Shown one piece after another: positions 11,501 through 22,600 of a stretch of 64,000 bases of DNA. The position numbers and the translations under genes were made by a program. This stretch comes from Lamellibrachia satsuma (lineage: Eukaryota; Annelida; Polychaeta; Sabellida; Siboglinidae). A model generated the notes under the pieces. It made no database searches. It had not been told where the DNA came from and worked only from the letters and a program-made list of their open reading frames with translations. Where the stretch lies: assembly GCA_033239005.1 (NCBI GenBank), contig BSQZ01000001.1:3383501-3447500 (forward strand), written 5' to 3'. The first letter of the stretch is position 1. Every line of letters begins with the position of its first letter.

Positions 11501-14500
11501 CAATTATAATATAATTTGACTTTGCTACAAAAATTGTATTCTAAAATATATTGTGTCGGAGCAGTGAACTGTCTACTAACTCTACTACCTATACATACTA
11601 CCAATACAATAACCTAAAATTCTTAGGAAATTTGTCCTGTTTAACAATAAGTTCAGAAATCTAACCACTAAACAACTTCGCAATTAACACTTTGTTAGTA
11701 CCATTACGTGGTTTCCCAGCACACTACTGGGTCATGCAAATTGGATTAAGTTGGGGCTGATGTTGGGCTCATCGAGACATGTCCACAGCTGTCTGTAGTT
11801 CCTTTGCCCATATTAGAAGACATACTGACCATGCTATTATTTACTGAGAGGGTGGGTTAGCAGCAGCCAATGTCCAGGGCTCAGTATCCCAGTTGTACTT
11901 TAACCCATACTGCAAATTGGCACCAGACAATACTGGTGCTGCCTATCTGACTTGAGTCATCAAACTTCTTCAGAAGAAGACTCAGCTAGCAGTACTTAGC
12001 ACTGTCACTTGTGAGAGCAACAAAGGCATTTTATAGCTAACTGATGAATGACCTTTTCATTATGGGCTTACTGGACTTCCTGCTTTAAACTAATAAAAGG
12101 ATTATAGCCAGACAATGTAACTAGTACAACTGTTTGCCAGTGGACTAGACAATATTAATCTCAGTAATGGACAGTTCTTCCCAGTTTATAGCAGTTTTTC
12201 CTGGTATTTCCCAGTTTTTCCCACTGCCCTGTCCAAAACTAGTTTTTCCCGGGAAAAACCCAACCCTGCAGCTTCAAAAACCACCTTTTTCCAAGAGTTT
12301 TTCAACGAATATTCAAGACTGCTCCATGCCGACGTGATCAAAGAATTTAGTGATCTCATCTTCCTGCGACATCATGTTCCCCCCGAGAGCCAATGGACCT
12401 CTGTGTGCAAGAGCAGGTCAAACCTTTTGGTACACAAAAGAGATAGAAGTGCCTCGTATTGAGTGTGTTGGACTTGATGGCATCTACTAGTTAGGCACTA
12501 ACCGTTGAATAATACGAATCAATTAGATGGGAAGTATCTTAACTGGGAAAACTTTCGAGAATGGCAATTTATGGACTTGGATCACAATGTATTCTAATAA
12601 CATTGGATGTTTGCTTGACAGGAATATGTTTTGTGTGAATTTGATAGTGTAGCAGAAAGCCATTTTCTCCCTCGTGTACCACACAAAGTGACAACATGTT
12701 TCACCATTGCACATAACCTTAGCTTCAGCCAACCCTCCGTGTACCCCTTGGAAAACCTCTGGCGTACCCCCAGGGGTACGTGTACCCCAGGTTGAGAACC
12801 TAAATGAACTGAGGAGGGGGTTTTAATGCTTTCAGAAACGTTGTTAACGTTCATTATCACTGGTTGTGGGGCCATCTGGAAACTAAGTTGGGGTCTAGCT
12901 GTTTCGTTTAACATTGTACAGCGATGTATTTTACCCCAAAACATTGGTTATTGGTTAACAGTTGCTAAGAGGCTGACTTTGAACGCATGCAGGCAGTTTT
13001 GAATTATGGCGGCAGTTTTGAATTATGAAGGCTGACTTTGAATTATGATGGCAGTTTTGAATTATGACGGCTGAATTTGAATGGTTTGTTGTGGTTATAT
13101 CATGAAAGATGAAATAATTTTCATGGATGTCAAATTTAATTAAAAAGGTCAAGTTGGGAGGAGTGTCTGAGGTTGAATGACATTGGGTTTGTTTAGCATC
13201 AAACATTAATGATTTCAGATGGCCTGTTGTTTCATTGTTGTGATTGTTTGTGTGTGGGTGTAGGTGTTTGTGCGTGACTGTAGGTGTTTGTGCGTGGTTG
13301 TAGGTGTTTGTGTGTGATTGTAGGTGTTTGTGTGTGGTTGTAGGTGTTTGTATGGTTGTAGGTGTTTGTGTGTGATTGTAGGTGTTTGTGTGTGGTTGTA
13401 GGTGTTTGTGTGTGGTTGTAGGTGTTTGTGTGTGGTTGTAGGTGTTTGTTTGTGGTTGTAGGTGTTTGTGTGTGATTGTAGGTGTTTGTGTATGGTTGTA
13501 GGTGTTTGTGTGTGGTTGTAGGTGTCGTCGACGAAGGAAACCTTCCAAGACCTGTCTCTGCCCATCCTCGGCAAGGATCACCTGTACATGTTACACGCCT
13601 CACACGCTGGTGCCGTGGCGCACAAGGCACCATGTTCTGACGCTACACTACAGCAGGGCTGGGTGACATGGATGTGGCGTTGGATGCGCAGGTGGGTCAT
13701 TTTCCAAATAGCGTACCCTCTTATACCCTGTCAGACTGGACAGGGACAGTGTGGAATCTGGGACCATGGTTCTGGGTCCTATACTGTAGCAATCCAATCT
13801 GTGGAGTTATGGTCCTGTCCAATGTAAACTATGTGTTCTGGGTGTCACCCTATCCCAGTCCAGTCCCATCTCCAGTTCATCCCTACAGTTGGCTTCCCAC
13901 TGTTCATGGAAATCCTTTTGACCACTGTCCATTCTGCCAGCATTGACCCCAATGTCCACATCACCTGATCTTGTTGTCTTGCCCTTGCAGCTGGTTGTGG
14001 GGACCAACCATCACACTCCAAGACTGCCTGGCTGCATTCTTCTCTGCGGACGAACTCAAGGGGGACAACATGTACAGCTGTGAGAAGTGTAACAAGTCCG
14101 TGTCTACGATATCTTCTTAATTGTTTCAGTGGTGGTCTCTGTATTGGATGTGTGTATACTTGTCATCAGTTATAATTATTTATTTATTTACTATGATTAT
14201 TTATTTTACTATAATTATTAATTGATTTATTATATGTATTTTTTGCTAATCTTAATCAAATACTATATTTTTTTATTATATACTTTAAACTATAATATTA
14301 TATATTTATTATTTTTATGGTTTGTAAGTGCCTATGAACGGGCTGGTCCCAGTTATATGGCGCTTTATAAATTTTAGTAATAATAATATGTTAATAACCT
14401 AACAGTTTATCACTTCCCTGTGTTCATTTAAGTACATATGCAGCGTAATTGTTAGATGAAGGTAGCTTAGTAATGAATTAAAGATTTTGTTTGAAATTTT

Positions 14501-17500
14501 ACTTTGATTATGTGTTCAGTTAATATTTTGTGTGATCTTGGTGCTGTTTTAGAGCAAGCGAGTGTAGTATTGAGATGCAAGAAAACATGCATTAAGTTGC
14601 AAGATGATGTTCCATGCGAATGCAGCTGTTATTTTCTTTTTACGTTTTTCGTGATCAAAGTTTTGTCAAAATCTTAATCCCTTTGCAGGCCGACTATCGA
14701 TATTGACAGTTTGTGCAAAATATTAATGTGCCTACCCAAAATCTAACAGTCTACCAAGTTTATCTTCTCTCTAAACAGCATTCTTGCTTTGATTTGTAGG
14801 TTACGAAATGGCATGAAGTACTCAAGGGTTCTTGACCTGCCTGAGGTATGCATTTGGTATTGAATATCCATAACAGAATAATGCACAATCCACGTGGCAT
14901 CTGAAACATTGACATTGATTTGTGACATTTTCAGACAATTAAAAAATCGTTTTTTTGTTTTTGAAAACGTGTGGTCACATAATAAGTTGTCCAGTAGATT
15001 CGGGTGATGAGACTCGGCATTCACCATCATCTTTGCAAGATATATCTTTCTAAATGTGTCGGCTAACTCTGTCACCAAAACACTGCTCAAGAACAACATT
15101 TACAGTTTTCTAAGCTAACATGACTTATCTAAAACAATAATATTATGTTACAACTAACTTGGGAAACATTTATGTTGCTGTTATTGCAGTTAAGCTGCTA
15201 GTACAAAGTCTTTAATACTGACCTATGTAAGACTTGGGTCCTCTTTCGGGACATGTTGTACAGCAGCGCACGCCTCACTCTGGGTCGTATTTCTTCCAGA
15301 TTCTGTGCATCCACTTGAAGAGATTCAGACATGACTTCGTGTTTTCGTCAAAGATTGGCAGCTACGTTTCATTCCCACTCGATGGTCTGGACATGGGACC
15401 ATACCTACACAAAGGTGCGGACAGGCATGTGTGCACTCCTGTGTAATGTGTACCTGCATGTGTACAGCTGTTGGATGTGTGTACATGTATTGGATGTGTG
15501 TGCCTGCATGTGTACATGTATTGGATGTGTGTGTATGCCTGCATGTGTACAAGTATTAGATGTGTGTACATGATGTGTGTACCTGCATGTGTACATGTAT
15601 TGGATGTGTGTGCCTGCATGTGTACATGTATTGGATGTGTGTGCCTGCTTGTGTACATGTATTGGATGAGTGTACCTGCATGTGTACAGGTATTGGATGT
15701 GTGTGCCTGCATGTGTACATGTATTGGATGTGTGTGCCTGCATGTGTACATGTATTGGATGTGTGTGCCTGCATGTGTACATGTATTGGATGTGTGAGCC
15801 TGCATGTGTACATGTATTGGATGTGTGTACCTGCATATGTACAGGTATTGGATGTGTGTACCTGCATGTGTACATGTATTGGATGTGTGTGCCTGCATGT
15901 GTACAGGTATTGGATGTGTGTACCTGCATGTGTACATGTATTGGATGTATGCACATAACTGTTGCATGAACCAATTTGAAATTCTGGTTTAATATTGTGC
16001 TATGGTCGGTATCTTGAGTGTCCATTATTTGTCAGCACAGATGGATGAAGAATAGCTGAACCTGCACGTATATCTGCATGTGTTAGGACTGCCTCTGATT
16101 ATAAATAAAGATGGTAGGATGATTCCTTGTGCAGTTATGAGGATTGTAGGATCTTTCTGTGTGCTGTTATAAGAATGGTAGGATCATTCCTTGTGCAGTT
16201 ATGAGGATTGTAGGATCTTTCTGTGTGCTGTTATAAGGATGGTAGGATCATTCCTTGTGCAGTTATGAGGATTGTAGGATCTTTCTGTGTGCTGTTATAA
16301 GGATGGTAGGATCATTCCTTGTGCAGTTATGAGGATTGTAGGATCTTTCTGTGTGCTGTTATAAGGATGGTAGGATCATTCGGTAAGTTCCATGAACAAA
16401 GGCTGTTTTTGTCTCACACTTCTAAACTATTCTTTTCTGTAGCAAACATATTTGATCCACTAGTGTAATATGGTTACAGTGTAATATATGGACATTTGTG
16501 TGCAATCTTCAGAAACTATTGGATCGTTTATGACAGAGATTGTGCAGCCATTTCCACCAAAGATTTAGTGTGGTGAGACCTGGGACGCAGTGTCCCACCT
16601 CTATTACTGATTGTCCTACCCATAAATTGTTGTGATGCAGATGTCGGAAATGCTGTCTTCATCAACATCCCACTTTACCCCAATCAGTGTCCCATTTCCC
16701 CCCGGTGGTGTCCCAGTTGATTCCAAATTATCACCTTTTTTAGATTTACAACAACACCAAATCTGAAGAAGCTACACTAAATTGTCAGGTATGGGTATTT
16801 GACATTGGGCAGGCAAAAATATTTGGCTACCATTGATAGTAAAGGTGTGAAGAAAGCAAACAACAAACTAAACAAATTGTCCCAGTTCTCCCTGCTCTCC
16901 CCTACAGTTCTCCCTGCTTTCCCATACAGTTCTCCCTGCTCTCCCATACAGTTCTCCCTGCTCTCCCCTACAGTTCTCCCTGCTCTCCCCTACGGTTCTC
17001 CCTGCTCTCCCCTACAGTTCTCCCTGCTCTCCCATACAGTTCTCCCTGCTCTCCCCTACGGTTCTCCCTGCTCTCCCTTACAGTTCTCCCTGCTCTCCCA
17101 TACAGTTCTCCCTGCTCTCCCCTACGGTTCTCCCTGCTCTCCCTTACAGTTCTCCCTGCTCTCCCATACAGTTCTCCCCTACGGTTCTCCCTGCTCTCCC
17201 CTACGGTTCTCCCTGCTCTCCCCTACAGTTCTCCCTGCTCTCCCCTACAGTTCTCCCTGCTCTCCCCTACAGTTCTCCCTGCTCTCCCATACAGTTCTCC
17301 CTGCTCTCCCCTACAATTCTCCCAGTCTCCCTTAGATTTCTTTCCGCTCTCCCCTACATTTCTCCTTGCTCACCCCTACAGTTCTCACCACTCTCGCCTA
17401 CAGTTCTTCCCGTTCTCCCTGCTCTCCCATACAGTTCTCCCTGCTCTCCCATACAGTTCTCCCTGCTCTCCCATACAGTTCTCCCTGCTCTCCCATATAT

Positions 17501-17813
17501 ATATAGCACCGTTTACACTTCACCCCTGGCAAACCTGTTCATTCCATCCCCAATTCATTTTCTCTGGGAAGCATTCAGCCACACTGTAATTACTGCACAG
17601 AGACTACTCATTCATTTGTATCAATGAGTGTCTATTGCCAGGTACTCATATCCACCAGGTACTCATATCCACCAGGTACTCATATCCACCAGGTACTTAT
17701 ATCCACCAGATACTAATTTTTACAGCTAAGCGAACTATTGCAACATGAAGTGAGCAGAATTGCCCAGGCTTCAAAACAAGAGGATTCAAACTTGGTCCTC
17801 TAGGTTGTGTGCA

Positions 17814-17853
<40 letters not shown>

Positions 17854-20800
17854 TACTTGTATATAGAAGCGTACATGCATACATGTTGACGAACATCAAC
17901 TGAACATTTCTTACAATGGCATATTGATTGGCATATTGATTGACATATTCAATGTCTACACATGTCCATGTGGAAGGCTTTTAGGTACACAGCAGTTAAT
18001 TAGTTAAACCACAGTCCGTGTTTAGTGTTTACTAGCATTAGAGCAAGTTAATATTTACATATGCCTGGGGATTAAAACAGTGGAACACATTTGCTGCTTT
18101 CAGACTGCAAGAATCAAGTAACAGTGTACGATCTGGTGTCCGTCATATGTCACCACGGCACGGCAGGAGGTTTGTTCTGATTCTCTCTAACATGTACAAT
18201 GCCCAAATGTGTTTTCTGTGACAATGCCTGTGTACCCATATCTCAACAACGCTTCAACTGATCATTATTGAAAATTATAAATTTCAACTTGTTTTCATAT
18301 TGGTAACCATGGTATCTACTTATAGTCTGGCTACAGTGTCATGCGGGGAAATCATGTGTCAAAATGTGCTAATATTTTTTTCTTTCATATACATTTTTGA
18401 CATGTAATTGTGCCTCGTGAATATATTTTAGTTCCAGATAATCTGATATTTGCGTGGCGTTTAAAAAATTTAGTTAGCAACATTATTTTATAATTACCCT
18501 TATATATGACAACTAGTAAATGTTTGAGTTATCTAGCATTATCTAGCATACTTTTCCATGGGACATTACACAGGTACACATTTTGGCACACAACTTCACC
18601 CTCGTTTATGTATGATATGGGTGCAAGACTAGAGGTGTTTCCCATGGTTACCAATATGCAAATGAGTTGAACTTTTTGAGTGCCTTCATTTAACTTTTTT
18701 AACCAGAATAAAATATATGATATAATTTACACTAGTAACATGTACGCACATACGTAAAAGTGCATGTATACACACACGCATGCATGCACACACACAACAC
18801 ATACAAACACACACACTCGCCACATGCTCACATAACACATTCAAACAAACACGCACGCACGCACGCACGCACGCACACACAGACCAGTCGAGTGATGACA
18901 CTAGCTGACCACGTCTATTTCAGGTGGTCACTACACTGCATATGCTCTCAACTACATCAGTGACCAGTGGTATGAGTTTGATGACAAATACGTCACTGAA
19001 GTGAACAGACAGCAGGTGGAGAACTGTGAGGCCTACGTCCTCTTCTACAGGTACAGTCTACTGTGGTTTCTCTCACTAGTCGCCTACATTGCAGGGGGCC
19101 ATCGCAAGACAAACTAAATAAAACCAGTGTCACTTAACCTGAGCTACCAGTACATGAACATTTTAATGACCTCAACCATTGCCAGCTCCTGAAGTCTTGA
19201 GATGGTCCATTGCCATGTAGGTGACTAGTGAGAATGCCCTGGTCCTTCATGTCGTAGCTGTCACGTGCTGTTCACAGTTTGCCACCATAATTAAAACTAC
19301 CTGCATGCCCTTGAAGTTAGTATCCTTATGAACTGTGACCATACAATAAACAGTGTTTGGGGAAAATACATAGATGCATGAAACCAACCCACCTCACAGT
19401 GACACCAATTTAGTTTAGTATTAAACATCAATTACTTAGATGGCCCCTTATAAAGTCTTGCTGTATATTCTGTGAAGTAGCAACATTTCTGACAGTACTT
19501 GCCAAATGATGCTGACATTTTCATGTACCAGTTGTTTCTAGTCCCAGCTTCTAGTCTTGTTTCCATGTCATGTTTTGAATCAAGCATCAGCTATGTGAAT
19601 TTCAGAGAGATATGATTGCATTGACGTGTAATTTGCATTGTTCCAAGCATATATTTGATTTTGACGTTAACTTTGTATAGGAAACAGAATGATGCGATGA
19701 TTCCGCTGAGACAGAAAGCAGAAGATATCATGTCCTGCCCTAGTGACAGTTTTATGAACTTCTACATCTCGAAGCAGTGGATCAACAGGTTTAATACATT
19801 TGCCGAACCAGGGCCGATCTCAAACGAGGACTTCCTGTGTAGACACAGAGGTTTGTTTTGCTAGAAGATGTTCACTTTTACGGTGTTTTTCTGTCACTGT
19901 TTTCTAACAAATGTTCCATCTCATCCAAACTGCATTAATTTACAGGTTAATTTTTTATGATTTGACACATTTAAAATTTGCAAACAGAGCAAAAGTGGTC
20001 TGACTCTTATCGGATTTAATGATTTAATGATCAAGTCAACTCTTTTGGTGTTTTTGACAAAGGTACACTCTTTTAAACTAACTGTGCATATTGTGCGAAC
20101 TATTGATACTACAGACTTAAACATCAGCGAGTCTGATTCACGATGGACTACATGAATTGAGGAGAAAGTTTTAACACGACACTGAATCACGCCAACATCA
20201 TCTCAAGTAACTGTGATGTGTTGACAGGAGTACTGCCGTACCGCTGGCCGTATGTGAAACATCTGGTACAGGAAGTGCCTCAGAAACTCTGGGAGTTCCT
20301 ACATGATGAGTGAGTGCCTTAAAACAGGCTCAGTTTACTTTGTGTCCAAAGATCCTTGGGTCACACCCCCCGACAGGGTAGATACATTTGGTGTAGACAT
20401 GAGACAGCATAGTGGACAGTATGGCTCATGCAGATTCACTAAATATAGGTTATATATAAATACACAAAATACAGAAGTTTATTTATCATTTTGTGCATTT
20501 TACTTTAAACTAGCGTGGCTACCCGGCGATGCCCGGGAGTATAAATGCAATGCAATATGATTGGCTGGGTGTATTACTCATGTGGCAGATTCCATGGTTC
20601 ATTTTTAGACAGACAGCTGTAGAATTAACAAGATTGCCATCCAAGGCAAAGGCCCAGATGGCAAGTGGACAGGGAAGCCTTTTTTAAACATATTCATGCT
20701 GCTAGCAGTTACACAATCCTTTGACAATTTGTTCCATTCATTTCTTTTCCTCTGTGAGAACGAGTACTTCCTGATATCCAATCTACACTGATCCTTTCCT

Positions 20801-22524
20801 AGTGTTACCTCATGTCCTCTGGTTCTATCTTTTTTGAGTGAGAAAAAAATAGTTCTATCAATATTTTCATACACATTCAATATCTTAAAAACTTCAATTT
20901 GATCTTGTCTTAACCTCCTTGTCTCTAAGGTGATTTCCAGTTTGAAACCTCCCCATCTACTACAACACATTGTCTTCTGTCAGTCAGCCATTGTTCTATC
21001 CAGTTGATTATGCCATCGCTGATACCATGGGCTTTTAATTTAAGTAGTAGTCTTTGTCGAAAGCTCGAATAAATACATCAGTGTGCACAGTTATTGATGT
21101 TTATCGTAGGGCAAAGAAGGTCCTCAACGGCAAACAACAGCGCAAATACAAAACCATTGTATTCATAACTTGTGGTATACACTTCCCGCTTGTCTCCCTC
21201 ACACCACCTACCATATAAGCTAGATAACATAAAACACGACAATGGAGTAGTGTGCAGGCAGCATTGAATCATAATTTTCTGTTCAACTTTGTAGGATGGA
21301 CACTAAATTAACTGCTGCCAAAAGAACTAGCTCTCATAATATAACTAAACACCACAAGTGCCCTGTGTAGACAGATACCAGCACGATGTAAGACATTATT
21401 ATTAAATGTATGTTTGTTTGTTTCTTTAGATTTGGGGGAGGTCCAGCGATTAATCACCTCTACCTGTGCACAACCTGTCAGGGTGAACTGGAACGGCTGA
21501 AATGTCGACAGAAATATGAGATGGACAAGTTTGTGCAGGTTAGTGGTCAGTGGTCATTATTGGTCAGCAGTCATTATTGGTCAGTGGTCATTATTGATTT
21601 AAGAGATTTAACAAGATTGCCATCCCAAACAACGAGTTCCATATGGCAAGTGGACAAGGAAGCCATTGGCTTATCGAGACTCCAACAATTTTCTCATCTA
21701 TATGTAGCCCGCCCCATCAGATATCTGTCAATTCTATTTTTAAACACATTCACCCTACTAGCATTAACACAATCATTTGGCAGTTTATTCCATTCATTTA
21801 TCACCCTCTGTGAGAAAGAGTACTTTTTCATGTCCAACTTACACTGCTCCTAACTAATGCTGCTTTGTGTCCTCTGGTTCTACTGCCTTCTTTAAGTTTG
21901 AAGAACATATTCCTATCAACATCCTCGTAACCGTTCACTATTTTAAACACTTCTATTTGGTCTCCTCTTAGTCTCCTGGTCTCTAGTGTTGTCAAACCAC
22001 ATTGTAATAAGGTCTCTCAATTCTGGAATCATTTTAGTTGCTCTTCATTGTATTCTTTCTAGCTTGTCTATGTCCTTTTTACGATACGGCCTCCATGCTT
22101 GAATACAATATTCCAAATGTGGTCTAACTATTGCTTTGTACAGGGGTACTATTAGCTGTTTCTCCTTAAACGTGATAGTTCTCCTAATTAGCCCTAGAAC
22201 TTGATTTCCTTTCGAAGCAGCAATCCGACATTGCTCTGAAACTTTCATGTCAGCACTAAATGTTACTCCTAAGTCCTTTTCTTGTGTTGTTCTACCTAGT
22301 ACAGCACCCCCCATTTTATATTCTTCGTCCATGTTTCCATGTCCTATGTGTATACATTTACACTTCCCAAAATTTAATAAAATTTGCCATTTTTCTGACC
22401 ATTTAACTAATTTATCTAGATCATCTTGTAAACTTTGTTTATCTGTAACATTAGTAAACTTTCTGAATACTTTTGTGTCATCTGCAAATTTCAGTACTTT
22501 GCTAGATGTGTCATCTTCCAAATC

Positions 22525-22600
<76 letters not shown>

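Noticed and set aside
15362..16025. Long overlapping open frames on both strands (His/Cys/Tyr-rich peptides) at 15.4-16.0 kb
   Set aside because: They are translations of the 31-bp tandem repeat, which has no stops in several frames; the real coding exon ends at 15414.
20510..20550. acccggcgatgcccggga as a regulatory palindrome
   Set aside because: It looks like part of an interspersed repeat border (gcgtggctacccgg...); evidence is too thin to define an element or a site.
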